From positions 62,001-126,000 of the forward strand of contig NZ_VIRW01000008.1 in the NCBI RefSeq assembly GCF_009760905.1: 64,000 nt of DNA, read 5' to 3'. Under the pieces are notes generated by a model that was not told the DNA's origin, did not search any database, and was given only the letters and a program-made list of their open reading frames with translations. The stretch's first letter is position 1. Each line of letters starts with the position of its first letter. This document shows positions 1 through 8,471 of this stretch, piece by piece. The position numbers were made by a program, and so were the translations under genes. This stretch comes from Chitinibacter sp. GC72 (GTDB lineage Bacteria; Pseudomonadota; Gammaproteobacteria; Burkholderiales; Chitinibacteraceae).

Positions 1-2493
1 TTGCCGTTTGCCAACCGGGACAAAGCGGTAAAAGCTCTGATTGACATCAGGCGGCAGGATTTCGAGTTTGTTTTTCTCGATGCAATCGTCAAAAAACACT
101 TTGAGCTGGTCGGTGTTATCGAGCTCGGACGACATCGTTGCCGCCATAAAGGCCGCAGTATGATGGGCCTTTAGCCATGCCGTATGATATGAGACGACTG
201 CATAGGCGGCCGTATGCGACTTGTTAAAGCCGTACTCGGCAAACTTGGTCATCAAGTCAAACAACTGCTCGGCCAGCGCCGGATCGTAACCCTTTTTGGC
301 GGCACCTTCGGCAATTGTCGCGCGGTGTTTGGCCATTTCTTCGGGCTTTTTCTTACCCATCGCTCGGCGCAACATATCGGCACCGCCGAGCGTGTAGCCG
401 CCGATAATCTGTGAAATCTGCATTACCTGCTCTTGATACACGATGACGCCGTACGTTGGCTCCAGGCACTTCTCAAGATCAGGGTGGAAGTAATCAGGCT
501 GCTCGATGCCTTTTTTCCGGTTGATAAAGGTATCGACCATGCCTGAGCCGAGTGGACCCGGACGATACAGCGCCAAAACGGCGATAATGTCTTCAAACCG
601 GTCGGGTGCGAGCTTTTCAAGCAAGCGTTTCATACCGTCCGACTCGACCTGGAATACGCCAGTCGTATTGGCATCGCGGAACACCTGATACGCAGCCTGA
701 TCGTCAAAGCCCAGGCTCATTAGATCAAGGTATTCACCAGTCTGGTTTTTGATGTACTGCAGCGCCAGCTCGATAATCGTTAGATTTCGCAAGCCCAAGA
801 AGTCGAATTTCACCAGACCGACTGATTCAACGTCGTCTTTATCGAGCATCGAAACAGGAGACGAATCCTCGCCAGAGGCCTGGTATACCGGGCAGAAGTC
901 CGTAATCTGCCCCGGAGCGATCAATACCCCCCCCGCGTGCATGCCGATATTGCGGGTTAGGCCTTCGAGTGTTTTGGCCAGATCCCAAAGTTCGCGCAAT
1001 TCTTCCTCACGCTCGATGCGCTCGGCCAATTCAGGCACCATTTCTACCGCATCATCCAGGCTGTATTGCTTGCCCGGCGCGGCCGGGATCAGCTTGGAGA
1101 CGCCATCGCAGAACATATACGGCAAATCAAGCACGCGGCCGACGTCGCGGACGACGGCTTTGGCGGCCATCGTGCCAAAAGTGGCAATCTGGCTAACGGC
1201 TTCGGCGCCGTATTTTTCGCGAACATACTCGATCACACGCCAGCGGTTTTCTTGGCAGAAGTCGATGTCAAAGTCCGGCATCGAAACGCGTTCCGGGTTC
1301 AGGAAACGCTCGAACAGCAGGGCATAGGCAGTGGGGTCAATGTCGGTAATACCAAGGCTATATGCGACGAGCGAACCCGCACCCGAGCCACGACCGGGGC
1401 CGACCGGGCAGCCGTTGACCTTGCCCCAGGCGATGAAGTCGGCAACGATCAGGAAGTAGCCGGGAAACCCCATCTGCACGATGGTATCGGTTTCAAATTT
1501 CAGCCGTTCGTAATAGCGGGGGCGTTCAGCCTCGCGTGCAGCTTCATCGGGGTATAGCTGCGCAAGGCGCATCTCCAGGCCGCGTTTGGCCTCATACACC
1601 AGAAAATCATCCAGCGTCATGCCATCCGGCGTTGGAAACAGCGGTAGATAGTTTTTGCCCAACACAATCGATAAATTGCAGCATTGCGCAATGGTGACTG
1701 TATTGGTGAGCGCTTCAGGCAGATCGGAAAACAATTCCTGCATCTCGGCCATCGATTTGAAATATTGCTCTTCGGTAAATCGCTTGGGACGGCGTTTGTC
1801 GGCCATTACGAAGCCTTCGGCAATGCAGGTACGGGCTTCGTGGGCTTTAAAGTCTTCGCGATTCATAAATTGAATCGGGTGTGTGGCTACGACCGGCAGA
1901 TTCAGCTGCTCGGCAAGATCCAGATGGCCTTGCAGGCTTTTCTCGCTGCTGGCGCTGCCGGTGCGCTGGAGTTCCAGGTAGAAAGTGTCGGGGAACAGGC
2001 CAGACCACCACTGTGCAGCTTGCTGCGCTGCCGGCTGATTATTGGCCAGAATCTGCTGGCCGATTTCACCATATTCGGCGCCAGAGAGACAGATTAATCC
2101 ACTATTGTCGCCCTGAGTTAGCCATTCTTTTTTCAGTTCACCCCGGCCGCGATACTGATTGCTTTTATAGGCTTGCGTGAGCAATTCGCACAATCGACCA
2201 TAACCTGCGCGGTTTTTGCAAATCAGCAAAATGCGCGATGGTTTGTCGCGGTCATCTTCGTTTTCTACCCAGGCATCCAGGCCGACAATCGGTTTCAGCC
2301 CGGCATTGCGGCAAGCTTTGTAATGCTTGACCAGGCCAAACAGATTCATCAGGTCAGAAACACCCAGTGCCGGCATCTGTTCGGACTTGGCGCGTTTGAC
2401 CGCATCGTCCAGCCGAACAATACCGTCGGTCACGGAAAATTCGGAATGGAGGCGTAGATGAATAAATGGGGGGGTAAAGGAAGGCGTATTCAT
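1..2493 (-). CDS. dnaE: DNA polymerase III subunit alpha, N-terminal 831 residues (3' end outside window)
   Basis: Catalytic subunit of the replicative DNA polymerase. The reading frame runs without a stop from an ATG at 2493 to the left edge. The protein begins with a PHP-domain signature (HLRLHSEFSVTDGI, about residues 11-24) and has the C-family polymerase catalytic motif PDFDID near residue 405, where two of the metal-binding aspartates lie. Family members are about 1150 residues, so roughly the last 310 residues (part of the fingers, the tandem HhH, OB fold and tau-binding region) lie outside the window. The gene stands alone here, divergent from the small YjfB-like gene. Identification is secure; only the truncation by the window edge limits it. 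Confidence 0.97.
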   Translation of the reverse strand, partial: MNTPSFTPPFIHLRLHSEFSVTDGIVRLDDAVKRAKSEQMPALGVSDLMNLFGLVKHYKACRNAGLKPIVGLDAWVENEDDRDKPSRILLICKNRAGYGRLCELLTQAYKSNQYRGRGELKKEWLTQGDNSGLICLSGAEYGEIGQQILANNQPAAQQAAQWWSGLFPDTFYLELQRTGSASSEKSLQGHLDLAEQLNLPVVATHPIQFMNREDFKAHEARTCIAEGFVMADKRRPKRFTEEQYFKSMAEMQELFSDLPEALTNTVTIAQCCNLSIVLGKNYLPLFPTPDGMTLDDFLVYEAKRGLEMRLAQLYPDEAAREAERPRYYERLKFETDTIVQMGFPGYFLIVADFIAWGKVNGCPVGPGRGSGAGSLVAYSLGITDIDPTAYALLFERFLNPERVSMPDFDIDFCQENRWRVIEYVREKYGAEAVSQIATFGTMAAKAVVRDVGRVLDLPYMFCDGVSKLIPAAPGKQYSLDDAVEMVPELAERIEREEELRELWDLAKTLEGLTRNIGMHAGGVLIAPGQITDFCPVYQASGEDSSPVSMLDKDDVESVGLVKFDFLGLRNLTIIELALQYIKNQTGEYLDLMSLGFDDQAAYQVFRDANTTGVFQVESDGMKRLLEKLAPDRFEDIIAVLALYRPGPLGSGMVDTFINRKKGIEQPDYFHPDLEKCLEPTYGVIVYQEQVMQISQIIGGYTLGGADMLRRAMGKKKPEEMAKHRATIAEGAAKKGYDPALAEQLFDLMTKFAEYGFNKSHTAAYAVVSYHTAWLKAHHTAAFMAATMSSELDNTDQLKVFFDDCIEKNKLEILPPDVNQSFYRFVPVGKRQ

Positions 2494-2597
2494 GCCGATA
2501 TTTTAACACCAGCGCTTCTTTGTCGTTGGCGTTTTAGCTGATCTTTATCGTGGCCACGGGTATGATGGTTACGATCAGCACAAATAAGGAGTTTGGT

Positions 2598-2783
2598 ATG
2601 GATGCCGGTTTAGTGAATGCCGCCAGTAGCGCAGGGCCCAGCGATGTGGCACCGCTGATGATGCTGAAAAAGGCGATGGATATTCAGGCGCAGACCACCT
2701 TGAGCCTGCTGCAAAGTATACCTCAGGCACCTGCAACGAATAATCCACCCAATCTGGGGCAAAACGTCGACGTTAAAGCCTGA
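2598..2783 (+). CDS. YjfB family putative motility protein, 61 aa
   Basis: Small acidic protein without signal peptide or membrane segment. The pattern of a short N-terminus, a helix ending in LKKAMDIQAQTTLSLLQSI and a Pro/Asn-rich tail is that of the YjfB family, which is often found in flagellated bacteria but has no established biochemical role. An upstream in-frame start at 2550 exists, but the ATG at 2598 has an AAGGAG ribosome site 8 bases before it and gives the family's usual length. It is a single-gene unit divergent from dnaE, converging on the fixH end. Family assignment is from recalled pattern only. Confidence 0.7.
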   Translation: MDAGLVNAASSAGPSDVAPLMMLKKAMDIQAQTTLSLLQSIPQAPATNNPPNLGQNVDVKA

Positions 2784-2808
2784 AAAAAGCCCATTATTGA
2801 GTGGGCTT
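2783..2808 (-). terminator. Rho-independent terminator of the cco operon
   Basis: A 7-bp stem AAGCCCA/TGGGCTT with an 8-base loop. On the minus strand it is followed by a run of T (the A-tract at 2783-2788), so it terminates transcription coming from fixH. On the plus strand there is no T-tract after it. Confidence 0.75.
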
Positions 2809-2810
2809 GG

Positions 2811-2858
2811 GGGTATTACTTGCTAGGGCTTAGTGTAACTGGCTCGTCGGGCAATACC
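2811..2858. repeat. GGGTAT/ATACC dispersed element, copy 1
   Basis: Begins GGGTATTACTTG and ends GGGCAATACC, 48 bp apart end to end, as in the copies at 24039, 25103 and 62393. It covers the last 14 codons of the FixH gene. Confidence 0.5.
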
Positions 2859-3304
2859 TGCCATTCTTTAACCAGGCGCCAGCCGTTTTTGCTGTCGCTG
2901 ATTTCAGCCTGCCAGCGTTCAAGCGCCAGCGGATGAGCCAGTTTGCCAGCAAATAGCGTTGGCGCTTGTGGTTTCAAATTGAGTGTCTGGTCAACGCCCA
3001 CCCGGGTTGGATGCGAGAGCTTCAGTGTCAATTCCCCTTCAAATGCCTGATTCAGAATAATGCGCACACTCTGCTGATCGCTCCCCAGGAGCAGTTGGGC
3101 CTGCAAACCCTGTGCAGCCGCATGTTGATCCTGAGCGAGGCGCTCATTAATCCGCTGGCCGTCCTTGTAATAGCTGTCGCTGACCAGCCCGTCTTTATTG
3201 GTATAAGCCAGGTAAGCCATATTGATCCCGCCCACAATCGCCAGGGCGGGGAACAGGATGATCAGCCAGACAAAATAATGTTTATACCAGGGTTTTTCGT
3301 CCAT
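2816..3304 (-). CDS. ccoH: FixH family protein (cbb3 oxidase assembly)
   Basis: A 162-residue membrane-anchored protein: short cytoplasmic N-terminus (MDEKPWYKHYF), one transmembrane helix (about residues 10-32), then a periplasmic beta-rich FixH domain. FixH/CcoH proteins assist assembly or stability of cbb3 oxidase and work with the copper ATPase CcoI. The ATG at 3304 overlaps the TGA of ccoG by one base (TGATG), pointing to translational coupling; a TTG three bases upstream is the alternative start. Last gene of the operon, followed by a terminator. The C-terminal tail is more variable than the rest of the family and lies in a dispersed repeat. Confidence 0.88.
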   Translation of the reverse strand: MDEKPWYKHYFVWLIILFPALAIVGGINMAYLAYTNKDGLVSDSYYKDGQRINERLAQDQHAAAQGLQAQLLLGSDQQSVRIILNQAFEGELTLKLSHPTRVGVDQTLNLKPQAPTLFAGKLAHPLALERWQAEISDSKNGWRLVKEWQVLPDEPVTLSPSK

Positions 3305-4749
3305 CAATCTCTTCCAATAAAAGTAGCTTTTTCGCTAACGGTAATGCCCTGCTCATCGAGTGAATTCACCGTGATCATAATCGGGTGACTTCCCGCTTTG
3401 GCTTTGCCCGGGGCGACTTGCAAGCGAACTGAGACATTGGCGGTGGCTGTTGGTTCCAGTTTGTACTGACCAGTGCCTTCGGCCACAATTTTCATGCCGT
3501 CCAGCCCTACTGCACTGATGGCATAGGTGTGCGTTTTTTCGCTGGCGTTTTGGATCTGCACGCGGTAGCTGTTTTCCAGCCAGCCGTCTTCCACTTCCCG
3601 AACCAGCGCAACGCGATCACGTTCGATATTGACCTTGATGGGCTGGCGGGTATAAAGCGAATAAACCGTTGCCCCCAGAATAATGGCCAATACCAGCGCG
3701 TACATGATGACGCGCGGGCGTTTGAGCTGCTTGTGAATGTCTTTTTCCGGGTATTTGTGCTCCAGCGCGTTTTCTGTTGTGTAGCGGATCAGGCCACGCG
3801 GGTAGTTCATTTTGTCCATGACTTCGTCACAGGCGTCAATACAGGCTGCGCAGCCTATACACTCGTATTGCAGGCCATCGCGGATGTCGATCCCCACCGG
3901 ACAGACCTGCACACAGATCGAACAGTCAATACAGTCACCCAGACCCTGTGCTTTGTAATCAGCGCCTTTTTTTCGCGTCCCGCGTTGTTCGCCGCGCTCG
4001 CTGTCGTAGCTGATGATCAGCGTATCGGCGTCAAACATGGCACTCTGAAAGCGGGCATAGGGGCACATATACTTGCAAACCTGTTCGCGCATCCAGCCTG
4101 CGTTGCCGTAGGTAGCAAAGCCGTAAAACAGAATCCAGAATATTTCGGTGCCTGTGAGCGTGAGCGTAATCAACTCAAGCCACAACTCGCGGATTGGCGT
4201 GAAGTAGCCAACAAAGGTAAAACCAGTCCACAGGGCAAACAATATCCATAAGGTATGTTTGCTGGTTTTCAGGCGGATTTTGCGGCCATTGAGCGCGCCG
4301 TTATCGAGCTTGATGCGCGCTGCGCGATCGCCTTCAACCCATTTTTCTATCCATAGGAAAATCTCGGTATACACGGTTTGCGGACAGGCGTAGCCGCACC
4401 AGAGGCGGCCACCTATCGTGGTCCAGGCAAACAGGCCAAATGCAGATAGCAAGAGCAGGGCGGTCAGATAGATGAAGTCTTGCGGCAGAAAAATCAGACC
4501 GAAAATGTAGAATTTGCGCTCGACCAGATCAAAAAGCAGAGCCTGGCGTTCATTGATCTGCAGCCAGGGTATGCCGTAGAAAAACAGCTGAGTGGCGATC
4601 ACAAAAAAGATCCGCCACTTGTTCCAGAAGCCATTAATCCAGCGCGGGTAGATTTTCTTGTGCGCGGCGTACAGCATGACTTCTTCAAGCTCGCCATCGT
4701 CTTTGACGTTGACCACATTGACTGGAATGTCTTTGAGTTTTTGGCTCAT
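3304..4749 (-). CDS. ccoG: Cytochrome c oxidase accessory protein CcoG (FixG)
   Basis: Membrane-bound iron-sulfur protein associated with copper handling and maturation of cbb3 oxidase. It has several N-terminal transmembrane helices, the motif GGRLWCGYACPQTV typical of NapH/CcoG, two ferredoxin-like cysteine clusters (CIDCSICVQVCP and CIGCAACIDAC, about residues 260-305), a further helix near residue 345 and a C-terminal Ig-like FixG domain. An in-frame start 21 bases upstream (4770) exists, but the ATG at 4749 has a GGAG site 8 bases before it. About 481 residues, normal for the family. It follows ccoP after about 115 bp and is coupled to fixH. Confidence 0.95.
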   Translation of the reverse strand: MSQKLKDIPVNVVNVKDDGELEEVMLYAAHKKIYPRWINGFWNKWRIFFVIATQLFFYGIPWLQINERQALLFDLVERKFYIFGLIFLPQDFIYLTALLLLSAFGLFAWTTIGGRLWCGYACPQTVYTEIFLWIEKWVEGDRAARIKLDNGALNGRKIRLKTSKHTLWILFALWTGFTFVGYFTPIRELWLELITLTLTGTEIFWILFYGFATYGNAGWMREQVCKYMCPYARFQSAMFDADTLIISYDSERGEQRGTRKKGADYKAQGLGDCIDCSICVQVCPVGIDIRDGLQYECIGCAACIDACDEVMDKMNYPRGLIRYTTENALEHKYPEKDIHKQLKRPRVIMYALVLAIILGATVYSLYTRQPIKVNIERDRVALVREVEDGWLENSYRVQIQNASEKTHTYAISAVGLDGMKIVAEGTGQYKLEPTATANVSVRLQVAPGKAKAGSHPIMITVNSLDEQGITVSEKATFIGRD

Positions 4750-4866
4750 TTTTCGCTCCGGGCAGAACATTCATTAAACGGCGTTCGTTTAATCAAGGCA
4801 CTGCAAAGTAAATACAAGTAAAAACGGGCAGGATGAACCTGCCCGGCTATTCAATCTGAATATAAA

Positions 4867-5778
4867 TTACTTTTTGTCTTGGCTTAGGCTGTAAACATAA
4901 GCTGACAACAGATGAACCTTGCCATCGCCCAGGAATTCCTTCCAGGCCGGCATTACATTGGTACGGCCATTGGTGACTGTCTCAACAATGGTCGCCTCAG
5001 AGCCGCCATACAGCCAGATCTTGTCAGTCAGGTTAGGAGCGCCCAGATCCTGATTGCCTTTGCCTTCTGCGCCGTGACATGCAACACAAACCTGTTTATA
5101 GGTTTCTGCGCCGCGAGCCGCGCGTACGTCGTTAAACGCCGCATTGCCAGAGATTTTCAACACGTAGTTGGCTACGTCACGCACTTTTTCTTCACCGAAT
5201 GCCGCACCGAACGCAGGCATCTGACCCTGACGGCCTTTAACCAGAGTTTCTTCAATCTTGGCTGGCGAGCCGCCGTATAGCCAATCGTTGTCGGTCAGGT
5301 TAGGAAAACCTTTGGCGCCGCGTGCGTCCGAGCCGTGGCACTGTACGCAGTAGGTCTGGAACAAGCGTTTGCCCATTTCATTGGCGTTCGGGTCTTTGGC
5401 AACGGCTTCAATCGGCATGGCGGTGTATTTGTCGTACAAAGCCTGATACTTGGCATCAGCTTTAGCCACTTCTTCCTTGTGCTGGCCTTCCTGTGACCAG
5501 CCTTTGGCATTACCCATTACCACTAGGCCAGGGTAGAGCCACAAGTAGCCAATGGCAAAGACAATAGTGAGCACGAACATGCCAACCCACCAGCCTGGTA
5601 GGGGGTTGTTGTATTCCTCAAGATCGCCATCCCATTTATGGCCGGTGACCTGTGCTTTTTCGCCTTTCTTGAGCTTGACCTTCATTTGCGTGAGCAAGAC
5701 ATACCCACAGAAAGCAATGCCCAAAATTGACACTGTGGCAATAAAATAGCCCCAGAAACCGCTAGTAAAGTCTGTCAT
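4867..5778 (-). CDS. ccoP: cbb3-type cytochrome c oxidase subunit III (dihaem)
   Basis: Dihaem cytochrome c subunit that feeds electrons to CcoO/CcoN. 303 residues: two N-terminal transmembrane helices (residues about 8-28 and 60-82), then two cytochrome c domains, each with a CxxCH haem motif (YCVQCHG near residue 143 and VCVACHG near residue 232). The motifs GQMPAFG and NVMPAW supply the likely methionine axial ligands. Starts at an ATG 21 bp after ccoQ in the order N-O-Q-P. Acts at the cytoplasmic membrane facing the periplasm. Confidence 0.97.
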   Translation of the reverse strand: MTDFTSGFWGYFIATVSILGIAFCGYVLLTQMKVKLKKGEKAQVTGHKWDGDLEEYNNPLPGWWVGMFVLTIVFAIGYLWLYPGLVVMGNAKGWSQEGQHKEEVAKADAKYQALYDKYTAMPIEAVAKDPNANEMGKRLFQTYCVQCHGSDARGAKGFPNLTDNDWLYGGSPAKIEETLVKGRQGQMPAFGAAFGEEKVRDVANYVLKISGNAAFNDVRAARGAETYKQVCVACHGAEGKGNQDLGAPNLTDKIWLYGGSEATIVETVTNGRTNVMPAWKEFLGDGKVHLLSAYVYSLSQDKK

Positions 5779-5799
5779 TCTCTATTCTCCCTTAGCCGG

Positions 5800-5967
5800 T
5801 CAGGACTGCTTGCCCGACGATGGCAAATCATCGTCGAGGAACGGTTGTTGCGCGGCTTCATCAAAGTGCTGCTTGCTCCCCCTGCTGTAGGCCCAGAAAC
5901 AGATGCCGACAAACAGGATAAACCCCATCACAGTCACAATGACACGAACTTCGTTCTGCAGATCCAT
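5800..5967 (-). CDS. ccoQ: cbb3-type oxidase subunit IV, CcoQ, 55 aa
   Basis: Short single-pass membrane protein found by reading the gap between ccoO and ccoP: MDLQNEVRVIVTVMG, then a helix (FILFVGICFWAYS), then an acidic tail ending SSGKQS. Length, position between ccoO and ccoP and the helix followed by YSRGSKQ match CcoQ, which stabilises the interaction of CcoP with the CcoNO core. It lies 5 bp after the ccoO stop and 21 bp before ccoP, so it is part of the same transcript. Confidence 0.9.
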   Translation of the reverse strand: MDLQNEVRVIVTVMGFILFVGICFWAYSRGSKQHFDEAAQQPFLDDDLPSSGKQS

Positions 5968-5972
5968 CGTGC

Positions 5973-6587
5973 TTACCTTTTATTTTTCAGTGCGAGACCA
6001 AGGCCTTGCAGATAGGCGATTACTGCATCCATTTCGGTTTTGCCTTCAACCTCTTTGCTGGCATTGGCAATGTCAGCATCGGTATAAGGCACGCCCAGTT
6101 TGCGCAGCGCTTCCATTTTCTTCGGCGTCATTGTCGAATCAATGGTGTTGGTCAGTAGCCACGGGAAGGCTGGCATGTTTGATTCCGGTACTACATCACG
6201 CGGATTCATCATATGTGCACGATGCCATTCATCCGAGTAGCGGCCGCCAACGCGAGCCAGATCCGGGCCCGTGCGTTTTGAACCCCACTGGAATGGGTGA
6301 TCGTAAACCGATTCGCCAGCCACAGAGTAGTGACCATAACGCTCGGTTTCCGAACGGAAAGGGCGGATCATTTGCGAGTGGCAGTTGTAGCAGCCTTCGC
6401 GGATATAGATGTCACGACCTTCAAGGCGCAATGCGCTGTAGGGTTTGACGCCCGCGATAGGCTGGGTCACCGTTTTGCTGAACATCAGCGGCAAAATCTC
6501 GACGAGCATCGCCACGCTAATGGTCATCAGCGTGAGGATAATCAGTGCCGCGACGTTTTCCTCGATCAGTTTCTGAATTTTATTCAT
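5973..6587 (-). CDS. ccoO: cbb3-type cytochrome c oxidase subunit II (monohaem)
   Basis: Membrane-anchored monohaem cytochrome c subunit. 204 residues: an N-terminal transmembrane helix (about residues 12-34), the haem-binding motif CYNCHSQM (about residues 67-74) and conserved features of CcoO such as [27 protein letters not shown] and [14 protein letters not shown], where the methionine is the likely axial ligand. It starts 19 bp after ccoN and ends 5 bp before ccoQ. Confidence 0.97.
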   Translation of the reverse strand: MNKIQKLIEENVAALIILTLMTISVAMLVEILPLMFSKTVTQPIAGVKPYSALRLEGRDIYIREGCYNCHSQMIRPFRSETERYGHYSVAGESVYDHPFQWGSKRTGPDLARVGGRYSDEWHRAHMMNPRDVVPESNMPAFPWLLTNTIDSTMTPKKMEALRKLGVPYTDADIANASKEVEGKTEMDAVIAYLQGLGLALKNKR

Positions 6588-6606
6588 TGTTATTGTCCTT
6601 CCCTAA

Positions 6607-8028
6607 TCAGGCGTGTGCTGCAACAGCCGGAATTTTTGCATCAACAGCTTTGCCGTCAAATACAGTACGCAGCACGTTGTAGAGCATCAAGACCATGCCT
6701 GACAGATACATCAGACCACCCAAGAAACGGATGAAGTAATACGGGTAAGACGCTTTGACTGCATCAATAAATGCATAAGTCAGCGTACCGTCTGTATTGA
6801 TTGCGCGCCACATCAGGCCTTGGGTTACACCCGAAATCCACATTGAAGCGATATAGAGTACAACGCCCAGCGTGGCGATCCAGAAGTGGACTTCGATCAG
6901 TTTCACCGACCACATTTGCTCGCGGCCAAACAGGCGCGGGATCAGATAGTAGATCGAGCCGATAGAAATCATGGCTACCCAGCCCAAAGCACCAGAGTGA
7001 ACGTGACCTACGGTCCAGTCGGTGTAGTGGCTCAGTGCGTTGACCGATTTGATGGCCATCATCGGGCCTTCAAAGGTTGACATGCCGTAGAACGACAGCG
7101 CTGTTACCATAAATTTCAGGATCGGGTCAGTGCGCAGTTTGTGCCATGCGCCTGATAGCGTCATGATCCCGTTGATCATGCCACCCCAGCTTGGTGCCAG
7201 CAGAATCAGTGAGAACACCATGCCCAGTGATTGAGTCCAGTCAGGCAAAGCGGTGTAGTGCAGGTGGTGAGGACCGGCCCACATATAAGTGAAAATCAGT
7301 GCCCAGAAGTGAACGACCGACAGGCGATACGAGTAAACAGGACGACCTGCTTGCTTAGGAATGAAGTAATACATCATGCCAAGGAAGGCCGCAGTCAGGA
7401 AGAAACCAACCGCATTGTGGCCGTACCACCATTGCACCATGGCATCAACTGCACCTGAATACGCCGAATACGACTTCATGCCGCTGACTGGCATGGCTGC
7501 GCTATTGACCAGATGCAATAGAGCAACGGCCAGAATGAAGGCACCGTAGAACCAGTTGGCCACATAAATGTGTTTAACCTTGCGAATCGCAATCGTGCCA
7601 AAGAAAACAATGGCGTAGGCAACCCAGACCACAGTAATCAGAATGTCGATTGGCCACTCCAGCTCGGCGTACTCTTTGCCGCTGGTATAACCCATTGGCA
7701 AGGTGATGGCGGCGAGCACAATAACGAGCTGCCAACCCCAGAAAGTAAATCCGGCCAGTTTGTCGCTGAGTAAGCGTACATTACAGGTACGTTGAACGAC
7801 GTAGTAAGACGTGGCGAAGAGTGCACAACCACCAAAGGCAAAAATAACCGCATTGGTGTGAAGTGGACGCAAACGACCAAAGTGAAAGTATGGCCCGATA
7901 TTGAGTTCCGGCCAGTACATCTGGGCGGCGCAAATTACGCCAACCAGCATGCCGACAATGCCCCAGACGACCGTCATGATGGCAAATTGCCGCACCACTT
8001 TGTAATTGTATGTGGCTTGGTTTTCCAT
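6607..8028 (-). CDS. ccoN: cbb3-type cytochrome c oxidase subunit I
   Basis: Catalytic subunit: reduces O2 to water at a haem b3-CuB centre and pumps protons; high oxygen affinity. 473 residues with about 12 transmembrane helices. Visible family segments are [32 protein letters not shown] and HVHSGALGW, which carry the conserved histidines. An upstream in-frame ATG at 8052 is possible, but the ATG at 8028 has a CGGAGCG site at proper distance and starts with [10 protein letters not shown] as expected. First gene of the operon N-O-Q-P-G-H, with an FNR-type promoter about 150 bp upstream. Confidence 0.97.
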   Translation of the reverse strand: MENQATYNYKVVRQFAIMTVVWGIVGMLVGVICAAQMYWPELNIGPYFHFGRLRPLHTNAVIFAFGGCALFATSYYVVQRTCNVRLLSDKLAGFTFWGWQLVIVLAAITLPMGYTSGKEYAELEWPIDILITVVWVAYAIVFFGTIAIRKVKHIYVANWFYGAFILAVALLHLVNSAAMPVSGMKSYSAYSGAVDAMVQWWYGHNAVGFFLTAAFLGMMYYFIPKQAGRPVYSYRLSVVHFWALIFTYMWAGPHHLHYTALPDWTQSLGMVFSLILLAPSWGGMINGIMTLSGAWHKLRTDPILKFMVTALSFYGMSTFEGPMMAIKSVNALSHYTDWTVGHVHSGALGWVAMISIGSIYYLIPRLFGREQMWSVKLIEVHFWIATLGVVLYIASMWISGVTQGLMWRAINTDGTLTYAFIDAVKASYPYYFIRFLGGLMYLSGMVLMLYNVLRTVFDGKAVDAKIPAVAAHA

Positions 8029-8095
8029 TACAGCGCTCCGATTGATCTCCAACTGCTTGGAATTAAAATTAAAATAAGGTATTGAAAAATAAAAA

Positions 8096-8138
8096 ATAAT
8101 CGCAAATTACATTCAAGTGAAAAATAATTTGCGATTAT
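8096..8138 (-). promoter_or_regulatory. 14-bp perfect inverted repeat in the ccoN leader
   Basis: Arms at 8096-8109 and 8125-8138 (ATAATCGCAAATTA and its exact complement) enclose a 15-base loop. On the transcribed strand the hairpin is followed by a T-rich stretch with a six-T run. It lies between the inferred start site at about 8178 and the ccoN ATG, so it could be a leader attenuator, an mRNA-stability element or an operator; a terminator for ccoS would lie before it only if ccoS transcripts read through the ccoN promoter. Confidence 0.6.
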
Positions 8139-8177
8139 GGTTGAGGGAGAGCACCCCCAAACCGGGTACAAAAGTGC

Positions 8178-8226
8178 CTACTGGACTATACGCAGACTTG
8201 CTGCGCAGTTTCTTGACGGATATCAA
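8178..8226 (-). promoter_or_regulatory. FNR-dependent (class II) promoter of ccoNOQP
   Basis: FNR box TTGACGGATATCAA at 8213-8226 matches the TTGAT-N4-ATCAA consensus with one mismatch. A -10 hexamer TATAGT lies at 8190-8185 on the minus strand. The start predicted from the -10 (about 8178) places the FNR box centre at -41.5, the standard position for FNR-activated promoters. The regulator itself is encoded at 57646-58392. Confidence 0.8.
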
Positions 8227-8271
8227 GCAGACCGGTCGACAATCCGGGTGATTTTACCTTGTTGCCGCCGC

Positions 8272-8466
8272 TCAGTCAGGGTTTTTTTCCGCGGTATGCC
8301 GCGTTTTCTCATCGTGGCTGCGGATTGAATCGTCATCCTGAAGAATGCGCCAGCCCGGCCCTTCCAGATCATCCGACTGCCCGCTACGTATAAACCACCA
8401 GAAGACAATCGCAATTGCCGCTGCAATCAGAATCGATAGCGGGATGAGTAAATAAAGACTTTCCAT
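8272..8466 (-). CDS. ccoS: cbb3-type oxidase assembly protein CcoS, 64 aa
   Basis: Small membrane protein needed for insertion of the cofactors haem and copper into cbb3 oxidase. One N-terminal helix (MESLYLLIPLSILIAAAIAI, residues 1-20, continuing to about 26) followed by the typical segment FIRSGQSDDLEGPGWRIL and a charged tail. A longer frame reaching 8562 runs into ccoI; the ATG at 8466, 5 bp after the ccoI stop, gives the family length and start. Forms a unit with ccoI. Confidence 0.92.
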   Translation of the reverse strand: MESLYLLIPLSILIAAAIAIVFWWFIRSGQSDDLEGPGWRILQDDDSIRSHDEKTRHTAEKNPD

Positions 8467-8471
8467 TGAAT

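Noticed and set aside
749-1327. 192-codon plus-strand frame opposite dnaE
   Set aside because: Antisense shadow of dnaE: low-complexity Ser/Arg composition, no ribosome site, and the dnaE frame explains the sequence.
3529-4251. 240-codon plus-strand frame opposite ccoG
   Set aside because: Shadow of ccoG; no recognisable domain and no start signals.
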